Origin: an uncultured Sutterella sp.
GTDB lineage: Bacteria > Pseudomonadota > Gammaproteobacteria > Burkholderiales > Burkholderiaceae_F
Length of the DNA stretch: 12,213 nt
Direction: 5' to 3'
Assembly: GCA_902463725.1 (NCBI GenBank)
Contig: CABQGK010000020.1
Coordinates: forward strand, 1 to 12,213
A program made the translations under genes and the position numbers. The notes under the pieces were generated by a model. That model was not told the DNA's origin, ran no database searches, and was given only the letters and a program-made list of their open reading frames with translations. Below are positions 1 through 6,096 of the stretch, one piece after another. Every line of letters starts with the position of its first letter. The stretch's first letter is position 1.

Positions 1-19
1 TACGGTGGGTGGTGTGGAA

Positions 20-46
20 GGGGCTGGCAGGACATCCTGCTACCCC
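20..46 (-). other. Hairpin downstream of ahcY
   Basis: This is an inverted repeat in the 60 bases after the ahcY stop codon. GGGG at 20-23 pairs with CCCC at 43-46, and GCAGGA at 27-32 pairs with TCCTGC at 35-40, with a small internal loop and a 2-nt apex. No T-run follows it in the direction of ahcY transcription, so it is not a canonical intrinsic terminator. It may protect the mRNA 3' end, or be a leader structure of the next gene, which lies outside the window. Confidence 0.3.
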
Positions 47-60
47 TATCCGATTTTGCC

Positions 61-1458
61 TTAGTAGCGATAAGCGTCGGACTTAAACGGACCATGCTTT
101 GGCACACCAATGTAGGCGGCCTGCTCGTCAGTGAGCTCGGAGAGCTGTGCATTGAAATTTGTCAGCTGCAGGCGGGCAACCTTCTCATCGAGAACCTTCG
201 GCAACATGTAAACCCCGACTGGGTAGCGATCGGTATGGCAGAAGAGTTCGATTTGCGCCAATGTTTGGTTGGCAAACGAGGAACTCATCACATAAGAGGG
301 ATGGCCTGTGGCGCAACCCAGGTTAACTAGTCGCCCCTCAGCAAGCAGAATAATACGATTCCCAGACGGTAGCGTGATGTGATCGACCTGCGGTTTAATA
401 TTTTCCCAAGGGTATTTACGCATGGCAGCTACGTCAATCTCGCTATCGAAGTGGCCGATATTGCAGACGATGGCTTCGTTTTTCATCGCAATCATATGAT
501 CGTGCGTGATAACGCGGACATTGCCCGTGGCTGTCACAAAAATGTCCGCTTTGTCCTTTGCATAGTCCATGGTGACTACGCGGTAGCCTTCCATGGCTGC
601 CTGCAGTGCACAGATTGGATCCACTTCAACGACCCAGACCTGAGCGGCGAGAGCACGTAGTGCTTGGGCACAGCCCTTACCCACGTCACCGTAGCCAACC
701 ACCACTGCGACTTTGCCAGCAATCATCACATCGGTTGCGCGTTTGATGCCGTCGACAAGCGACTCACGACAACCATAGAGATTGTCGAATTTGGATTTGG
801 TTACGGAATCATTGACATTGATGGCGGGGAAGCGAAGTTCCTTACGAGCATGCATTTGATAGAGGCGATGGACCCCAGTCGTGGTTTCTTCGGTAACGCC
901 TTTGATATGAGCAATGCGCTTAGAGTACCAAGTTGCATCCAATGAGAGGTGCTCGCGAATTGCCGCAAACAACACGCGTTCCTCATCATTCGTGGGATTG
1001 GCGATCTCATCAGGATTGTGTTCTGCTTTGGCGCCGAGGTGCAACAACAGGGTTGCGTCGCCACCATCATCAAGGATCATGTTGGCATACTGATCTCCCC
1101 AGTCAAGGATGCGGTGTGTAAATTCCCAGTACTCTTCGAGGGACTCACCTTTTTTTGCAAAGACGGGGATTCCCTCTGCTGCAATGGCGGCTGCCGCGTG
1201 ATCTTGTGTGGAGAAAATATTGCAACTTGCCCAGCGAACTTCTGCACCGAGAGCAACGAGCGTTTCAATCAGAACAGCCGTTTGAATGGTCATATGAATC
1301 GAGCCAGCGATTCGTGCTCCTTTGAGCGGCTGCGCGGCAGCGTATTCATTGCGAATAGCCATGAGCCCAGGCATTTCGACTTCGGCAATTTGAATTTCTT
1401 TGCGACCCCAAGAGGCCAAAGAGAGGTCGGCGACGACAAAATTTTTCTCGTTAGACAT
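61..1458 (-). CDS. ahcY: Adenosylhomocysteinase (S-adenosylhomocysteine hydrolase)
   Basis: This cytosolic NAD-dependent enzyme reversibly hydrolyses S-adenosylhomocysteine to adenosine and homocysteine. It removes the product inhibitor of SAM-dependent methyltransferases and feeds the methionine cycle. The 465-aa protein carries the family signatures in order: HMTIQTAVLIETL at residues 55-67, STQDHAAAAIA at 83-93, the Rossmann glycine motif GYGDVGKG at 255-262, the HPSYVMSSSF block at 386-395, and the C-terminal lysine and DAYRY end that reaches into the neighbouring NAD site in the tetramer. The roughly 40-residue insertion around 145-185 marks the long bacterial form. The start fits the usual family opening (ADLSLASWGRKEI at 10-22). 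Only a weak GGAAA ribosome-binding site precedes the ATG. The gene follows trpS after 36 bases and is probably co-transcribed with it. I see no riboswitch in that short gap. Identification is firm. Confidence 0.97.
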   Translation of the reverse strand: MSNEKNFVVADLSLASWGRKEIQIAEVEMPGLMAIRNEYAAAQPLKGARIAGSIHMTIQTAVLIETLVALGAEVRWASCNIFSTQDHAAAAIAAEGIPVFAKKGESLEEYWEFTHRILDWGDQYANMILDDGGDATLLLHLGAKAEHNPDEIANPTNDEERVLFAAIREHLSLDATWYSKRIAHIKGVTEETTTGVHRLYQMHARKELRFPAINVNDSVTKSKFDNLYGCRESLVDGIKRATDVMIAGKVAVVVGYGDVGKGCAQALRALAAQVWVVEVDPICALQAAMEGYRVVTMDYAKDKADIFVTATGNVRVITHDHMIAMKNEAIVCNIGHFDSEIDVAAMRKYPWENIKPQVDHITLPSGNRIILLAEGRLVNLGCATGHPSYVMSSSFANQTLAQIELFCHTDRYPVGVYMLPKVLDEKVARLQLTNFNAQLSELTDEQAAYIGVPKHGPFKSDAYRY

Positions 1459-1494
1459 TGCTGTTTCCGTTGTATTAAAGGAGGTGAGGTGCGC

Positions 1495-2790
1495 TTATTC
1501 TTGAGTAAAGAGCGCTAGAGTGGTCTTGACGTCTTCTCGACTCACACCTGCTGCGAGTGTGACTTCACACTTATCAAATGCTGCAGGGCTAGCTTTGAGC
1601 GTTTTGATGAGACGGCCTGCGTCTGCACCTGAGGCATAACCTTTCGAGACAAAGAGATCTTCACCCTTGAAGGAGAGCTTGAAATAGAAGAGCCCATCGC
1701 TTTCTCGATATTGCTTAAAGAGCGGGAGCAGCTTTTTGTCAGCTTTTTTCTTTGCACTGGCTTCTTCGACTTGCGTAAAACTACGTAGCCCCACAGCACG
1801 CTTGAGTTCCGTGATCAGCGCTTGCGCAAAGACACGCGCTTTCTCGGCTCCTTTAATCAGGATGGCCTCGAGCTCTTCCGGATGGTTGACGAGATAGTCA
1901 TAGCGTTCGCGCATCGGGCCGATTTCCGCGTCAATTTTGTCGGCAAGTAGCTTTTTCGCTTCACCCCAACCCAGTCCGTCTCGGAGAGACTGGCGGAAAG
2001 CGGCGGCTTCTTCTGGCGTGGCGAACGCGTCGTAGATCACCGTGAGAGACGTGCTGTCGGGATCTTTAGGCTCACCGGGTTGGCGACTATCTGTGACGAT
2101 TCGTGAGATTGCCTCATCGAGTGCCGCTCTTCCGCCTTCGAACAGCGGAATGACGTTGTTGTAGGACTTGCTCATCTTGCGACCGTCTAGCCCAGGGAGA
2201 ACCTCAATGTCTGAGCCGCCTGTGGCTTGAGGAAGCACAAAGAAAGGTTTGTCCTTGGGGGCGTAAAGGTGGTTGAAGCTTGAGGCAATGTCGCGAGCAA
2301 TTTCTAGGTGCTGGAGCTGATCATGCCCCACGGGTACTTCGTGAGCGTTGAACATTAGGATGTCTGCCGTCATGAGTACGGGATAGCAATACAGGCCCAT
2401 GGTCACATCTGCATCGGGTTCTTTACCAGCGGCAGTTGCTGCATCAACGGCTGCCTTATAAGCGTGGGCGCGGTTCATAAGCCCTTTGGCGGTGACTGTT
2501 GTTAAGAGCCAATTTAGTAGCGGAATTTCAGGAATGTCACTTTGACGGTAGAACACGACACGCTCGGGGTCTAGACCAGCGGCAAGCCAAGTGGCGGCAA
2601 TCTGCAAGCGACTCTTGGATAGACGTTCTGGATCTTGACATTTGATGAGCCCGTGTAGATCGGCGAGAAAATAGAAACTTTGAACGTCAGGATTGCGGCT
2701 GTCTTGGATGGCCGGACGGATAGCACCCACATAATTGCCGATGTGCAGAGTACCCGTGGTATTGATACCAGTAAGCGTGCGTTTAGTCAT
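1495..2790 (-). CDS. trpS: Tryptophanyl-tRNA synthetase with C-terminal extension
   Basis: This class I aminoacyl-tRNA synthetase charges tRNA-Trp. The 431-aa protein shows the Rossmann HIGH-type motif as HIGN at residues 16-19 (in TGTLHIGNYVGAI), the KMSKS loop at 205-209, and the TrpS-typical stretch VPVGHDQLQHLEIARDIA at 152-169. Standard bacterial TrpS, such as that of E. coli, has about 334 residues. Here about 95 extra residues follow a Lys-rich linker (ASAKKKADKK). They include a small alpha/beta-looking segment (GLFYFKLSFKGEDLF, then KGYASGADAG) that superficially resembles DUF1508/YegP repeats. As I recall, C-terminally extended TrpS is common in Burkholderiales, so it is a lineage trait rather than a fusion error. 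Upstream, 284 bases separate it from potE, so trpS-ahcY may form its own transcription unit. The ribosome-binding site is weak. Confidence 0.97.
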   Translation of the reverse strand: MTKRTLTGINTTGTLHIGNYVGAIRPAIQDSRNPDVQSFYFLADLHGLIKCQDPERLSKSRLQIAATWLAAGLDPERVVFYRQSDIPEIPLLNWLLTTVTAKGLMNRAHAYKAAVDAATAAGKEPDADVTMGLYCYPVLMTADILMFNAHEVPVGHDQLQHLEIARDIASSFNHLYAPKDKPFFVLPQATGGSDIEVLPGLDGRKMSKSYNNVIPLFEGGRAALDEAISRIVTDSRQPGEPKDPDSTSLTVIYDAFATPEEAAAFRQSLRDGLGWGEAKKLLADKIDAEIGPMRERYDYLVNHPEELEAILIKGAEKARVFAQALITELKRAVGLRSFTQVEEASAKKKADKKLLPLFKQYRESDGLFYFKLSFKGEDLFVSKGYASGADAGRLIKTLKASPAAFDKCEVTLAAGVSREDVKTTLALFTQE

Positions 2791-2870
2791 GTTCTTAATG
2801 AAGAAAAGCTGATAAGTGAAAAGAGATATCGGGATACCTCCACAGAGGGCGAGCGGAGGGAGAATGATAA

Positions 2871-2907
2871 GTGTGGCGGCCGCTGTCGCGACGCCCCACC
2901 GCTACAC
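2871..2907 (-). promoter_or_regulatory. Structured 5' leader candidate of trpS
   Basis: The 284-base gap between potE and trpS (2791-3074) holds no convincing gene. At 2871-2879 and 2899-2907 it contains a 9-bp inverted repeat with one G-U pair (GTGTGGCGG / CCGCTACAC) around a GC-rich 19-nt loop that includes the palindrome TCGCGA. On the trpS strand this hairpin lies 81-117 nt upstream of the start codon, downstream of a TATGAT box that has no good -35 partner. No Trp-rich leader peptide was found. A leader or processing structure is possible, and its function is unknown. Confidence 0.3.
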
Positions 2908-3002
2908 CAAAGATTCCGTAATCATACCGCTTTTGTCAGTTTTACCCGAGCTGTAGGTATTGGGAAATCTCTCGCACGTGTGTTATGCGCGAGCGCTTTG
3001 GT

Positions 3003-3029
3003 GCAACAGCGAGTTGCTCAAGTTTTGAG
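3003..3029 (-). other. Two adjacent small hairpins after potE
   Basis: Just past the potE stop codon there are two abutting inverted repeats: GCAAC-AGCGA-GTTGC (3003-3017) and CTCAA-GTT-TTGAG (3017-3029), given as plus-strand sequence. Neither is followed by a T-run on the minus strand, so termination here is not shown. They may slow decay of the potE message, or may be chance structures. Confidence 0.25.
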
Positions 3030-3074
3030 TGCCTTCTTGGTTGTGACGGCTTTTAAGAGAGAACAGCCCAACGT

Positions 3075-4370
3075 CTAGAGGCGTTCGCGAGGCATAAACA
3101 TACCGTAGAGGGCGCAACCTATAAACAGAATGAGTGTAGAGAGTCGCACCATGAGACTCGAGTAGGAGCTAAAGACGAAGAACGTATAGAGCAACGCCAC
3201 GGTCGCGAAGAAAAAGACGAGTTTGGGATTTTTCTCCAAAGAGCCCGCAGTTCGCACAAGCGAAAAGAGTGCGGCGACACAGAGCATGTACGGAATAACA
3301 TTAGTAACGACAGAAATGTCGACAAGCACCGTAAATTGAGTAAATAGAGAAGGCGTTGTCGAAACAATGACTAGTACGGTTTGAACGATGCCAATAATGA
3401 CGAGCCCAATAATGGGAACATCTTTTGCATTGGTCAATGCAAAGAACTTGGGGAAGTAACCCAAATTGGCCGAGGTTTTGACCACGCGTGATACCGTAAA
3501 CTGCCACGAGATAAGAGAGCCACAGCAGGTCAGCGACATGCAGATCGCCAGAATGACGCTGGCAGTGTGGCCGAAGAGCTTATCAAAGATAACAGCAAAT
3601 GGCGCGGCGGAATCGATCAGGTCGGCGTTGGGCACAATGCCGCCAACCAGCGTTGTTATCAGGATATAAATGGCCCCTACGACAAAGGTAGCAGTTAGTA
3701 CAGCCCGCGGCACATTGAGTTCGGGATTGTCGACGCTATCCGAGTTGGCACAGGCACTTTCCAAGCCGAGGAACGCCCACAGTTGCATGGAGACTGTATG
3801 ACCGATTGCGTCAAAGAGTGAATAGCCATTTGGATTCCAGTTGGCGCTGAATGTGTCAAGCGAGAACCAAAATGGGCCGGCTACGGCAAGAATTAAGAGC
3901 GGAATGAATATGCCCCAGAGAAAGAGGGCAGAGATGATACTTGTAAAGCGCGCCCCTCGGAAGTTGGCAGCTGTCGCAAGCCAAAGGAGAAACACCATGA
4001 TGGCCGTCACGGCAATGGTGGGTAGCGTGATATGCAGTGTACTAAGCAAATAGCTAACAGCGGTTGCCAGAATGGCGACGTTCGCGATGACTAGCGAAAT
4101 CGCGTAGATATAGTTAACAAGGAAGGACCCAGAGCGCCCAAAGGTCGCCTGCGCAATCCCGCCGAGTCCGCCAGGATGGCGGGTATACATACCGCATTTT
4201 GCAAAAGAATAAGCGAGAGCGACGACGCCAAACAGTGTCACGAACCAAGCGAGTAGCGAAATCATGCCAACGCTCGCCAACTTGGCGGGCAACATGATGA
4301 TGCCGGAGCCCAGCATATTGAGCGCCGTCAGAAACGTGAACTGGGTGACCGTCATTTTAGTGCTGGCCAT
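3075..4370 (-). CDS. potE: PotE-like putrescine/ornithine (diamine/amino acid) antiporter
   Basis: This inner-membrane APC-superfamily antiporter has 431 aa and about 12 hydrophobic helices. In E. coli, PotE swaps putrescine for ornithine. The protein matches PotE more closely than CadB or AdiC: GSGIIMLP at residues 21-28, AFAKCGM-type segment with Cys59, LWAFLGLESACAN at 197-209 with the key Glu204 and Trp198, and CCGSL with Cys282-283 followed by Trp289. These correspond to residues shown to matter in E. coli PotE (recalled, not aligned by program). I place the start at 4370 because AGAGGA lies about 7 nt upstream and the protein then begins as PotE does. An upstream in-frame ATG at 4463 would add 31 unlikely residues from a hairpin region. 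No ornithine decarboxylase gene is in the window, so the true substrate pair is uncertain and cadaverine/lysine or putrescine/ornithine are both possible. It lies 133 bases downstream of lysS. Confidence 0.88.
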   Translation of the reverse strand: MASTKMTVTQFTFLTALNMLGSGIIMLPAKLASVGMISLLAWFVTLFGVVALAYSFAKCGMYTRHPGGLGGIAQATFGRSGSFLVNYIYAISLVIANVAILATAVSYLLSTLHITLPTIAVTAIMVFLLWLATAANFRGARFTSIISALFLWGIFIPLLILAVAGPFWFSLDTFSANWNPNGYSLFDAIGHTVSMQLWAFLGLESACANSDSVDNPELNVPRAVLTATFVVGAIYILITTLVGGIVPNADLIDSAAPFAVIFDKLFGHTASVILAICMSLTCCGSLISWQFTVSRVVKTSANLGYFPKFFALTNAKDVPIIGLVIIGIVQTVLVIVSTTPSLFTQFTVLVDISVVTNVIPYMLCVAALFSLVRTAGSLEKNPKLVFFFATVALLYTFFVFSSYSSLMVRLSTLILFIGCALYGMFMPRERL

Positions 4371-4430
4371 GGCGTTGTCCTCTGGTAGAAAAGAAGTTGT
4401 GCAGGCTGCCAAAAAGCGGGAGCAACACGA

Positions 4431-4467
4431 CGAAGTGGCTAACCCCATATGGTGATTAGCCACTTCG
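4431..4467 (-). terminator. Strong hairpin between lysS and potE (terminator or processing site)
   Basis: This is a perfect 12-bp inverted repeat: CGAAGTGGCTAA at 4431-4442 and TTAGCCACTTCG at 4456-4467. The 13-nt loop itself contains the palindrome CCATATGG. It begins 37 bases after the lysS stop codon on the minus strand. Downstream there is no immediate T-run; the first, CTTTTTGG, comes about 15 nt later. It may therefore act as an attenuating or 3'-end-stabilising hairpin that lowers potE expression relative to lysS rather than as a full terminator. Confidence 0.5.
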
Positions 4468-4503
4468 CCGAATGAGTTTCAGCAGAGAGACGCTGCAACC
4501 CTG

Positions 4504-6024
4504 TCAGTTCTTGGCTTCAGGGCGCATATGCGGGAAGAGAAGAACGTCGCGGATTGTCGGCGCGTTGGTGAGCAACATTATAAAGCGGTCGATCCCAACG
4601 CCACAGCCAGCGGTAGGCGGCAGACCATATTCCATGGCAGTGATGTAGTCTTCGTCGAAGTACATCGCCTCATCGTCACCGTGACTCTTACGAACGACTT
4701 GTTCGCGGAATCGAGCAGCTTGATCATCTGGATCATTCAGCTCGGAGAAGCCGTTGGCAGTTTCGCGGCCTGCAATGAACAACTCAAATCGCTCCGTCAG
4801 GTTCGGATTCGTATCCGAGGCACGTGCGAGCGGTGAGATTTCTGTCGGGTAGTCGATGATGAATGTGGGCTTGATGAGCTTCTTTTCTGTGGTCTCATCA
4901 AAGAGCGTCATCTGCAGGGCACCCAATTGAGCGTCCACGGGAATATCGGCCTTTAGACGGTCAAGCTCGGCACGCAAGAACGCTTCATCGTCAAGCTGTT
5001 CGCGGCTGTAGCAGTCGTTGTATTTGAGGATGGCTTCTGCAGGAGTTAACCGATCGAAGGGCGACTCCAAGTCTACGGTCATCCCTTGATAGTCCAGCAC
5101 CGCGCTACCTACAGTTTCTTTTGCTACGGTGCGTAGTAGCGCTTCCGTGAAGTCCATCTGATCGCGATACGTCCAGTACGTAGCGTAGAACTCCATCATG
5201 GTGAACTCGGGATTATGCCGAGCCGATACGCCTTCGTTTCGGAAGTTTCGGTTGATTTCGAAGACGCGTTCAAAACCGCCAACAGTCAGTCGCTTGAGGT
5301 AAAGCTCAGGTGCAATGCGCAGATACATATCCATGTCGAGCGCATTGTGGTGAGTGATGAACGGACGGGCATTGGCGCCACCAGGGATCGGGTGCAACAT
5401 CGGCGTTTCTACTTCGAGGAACCGATTCTTGAGCATGAAACTACGGATGGTCGCAATGGCTTTGCTACGCAAGAGGAAGCGGGCACGGGATTCGGGATTA
5501 ACGATGAGGTCGACATAGCGCTGGCGGTAGCAGCGTTCTGTATCCTGCAGACCTTTGAACTTATCGGGTAGGGGGCGAAGGCTCTTCGTCATCAAGCGGA
5601 GACGGTCGACGTGCACGGCCAATTCGCCTGAGTTGGTGCGGAAGAGGTAACCCTCTGCCGCGATGATGTCACCGAGGTCAAAGGTCTTAAAGTCCTCATA
5701 GACCTCAGCCCCGACGGCATCCTCACGAATAAAGAACTGAAGCGTGTCGGTGAAATCCATTACGGTGGCAAAACTTGCCTTTCCCATTACGCGCTTGAGC
5801 ATCATACGGCCTGCGACTGCGACAGGGATGTGTTTGGCTTCGAGCTCTTCTTTGGTGGCGGCTCCAAAGCGGGCAATCAAATCGCCAAAAAGATCTTTAC
5901 GCACAAAGTCGTTGGGATAAGCAACCCCACGGGCACGTAGTTTGGAGAGTTTCTCGCGGCGTTCTGCAATAACGTCATTTTCGGCAACAGGACTGGCGAC
6001 AGTGTTGTCATGATGGTCTGACAT
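4504..6024 (-). CDS. lysS: Lysyl-tRNA synthetase, class II
   Basis: This cytosolic enzyme charges tRNA-Lys. At 506 aa it has the same length as E. coli LysS/LysU. The N-terminal OB-fold anticodon-binding domain covers about residues 65-150. The class II catalytic core follows: RQRYVDLI around 167-174, motif 1 near EVETPML (204-210), then IPGGANARPF, motif 2 FRNEGVSARHNPEF (261-274), and motif 3 GVGIDRF close to the C-terminus. The chosen start at 6024 has CAGGAG 6 nt upstream; an in-frame upstream ATG lies inside a hairpin and would add 17 unlikely residues. It begins 72 bases after cadA. E. coli also has a second, inducible LysRS gene (lysU) near cadBA, so linkage to lysine decarboxylation recurs. 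Whether this is the organism's only LysRS cannot be told from the window. Confidence 0.97.
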   Translation of the reverse strand: MSDHHDNTVASPVAENDVIAERREKLSKLRARGVAYPNDFVRKDLFGDLIARFGAATKEELEAKHIPVAVAGRMMLKRVMGKASFATVMDFTDTLQFFIREDAVGAEVYEDFKTFDLGDIIAAEGYLFRTNSGELAVHVDRLRLMTKSLRPLPDKFKGLQDTERCYRQRYVDLIVNPESRARFLLRSKAIATIRSFMLKNRFLEVETPMLHPIPGGANARPFITHHNALDMDMYLRIAPELYLKRLTVGGFERVFEINRNFRNEGVSARHNPEFTMMEFYATYWTYRDQMDFTEALLRTVAKETVGSAVLDYQGMTVDLESPFDRLTPAEAILKYNDCYSREQLDDEAFLRAELDRLKADIPVDAQLGALQMTLFDETTEKKLIKPTFIIDYPTEISPLARASDTNPNLTERFELFIAGRETANGFSELNDPDDQAARFREQVVRKSHGDDEAMYFDEDYITAMEYGLPPTAGCGVGIDRFIMLLTNAPTIRDVLLFPHMRPEAKN

Positions 6025-6050
6025 AGCAAACTCCTGAAGTTGATGTGAAA

Positions 6051-6083
6051 GCAGACCCCAGGGCATATAGCCCAAGGGTCTGC
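6051..6083 (-). terminator. Nested hairpin between cadA and lysS
   Basis: GCAGACCC (6051-6058) pairs with GGGTCTGC (6076-6083), and inside it GGGC (6061-6064) pairs with GCCC (6070-6073) around a 5-nt ATATA loop. It starts 13 bases past the cadA stop codon. On the minus strand only TTT follows, and the lysS ribosome-binding site comes soon after. It is best read as a leaky terminator or RNA-processing hairpin that separates high cadBA expression from lysS. It could also affect lysS translation. Confidence 0.55.
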
Positions 6084-6096
6084 AGTCTAGTTGAGG

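Noticed and set aside
1459..1494. SAH riboswitch in front of ahcY
   Set aside because: The gap to trpS is only 36 bases and does not hold the conserved SAH-aptamer helices.
949..1518. Plus-strand ORF of 189 codons opposite ahcY
   Set aside because: It is antisense to a certain gene, has no family resemblance, and its end merely runs across the trpS-ahcY junction.
2791..3074. Trp attenuator or T-box for trpS
   Set aside because: No short ORF with clustered TGG codons and no T-box motif is visible. The only candidate leader (starting at the ATG in TATGATTACG) encodes 7 residues without Trp.
2680..3078. Plus-strand ORF of 132 codons over the potE-trpS gap
   Set aside because: Its first third is antisense to trpS and the remainder shows no recognisable protein. 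It is probably chance openness of the gap.
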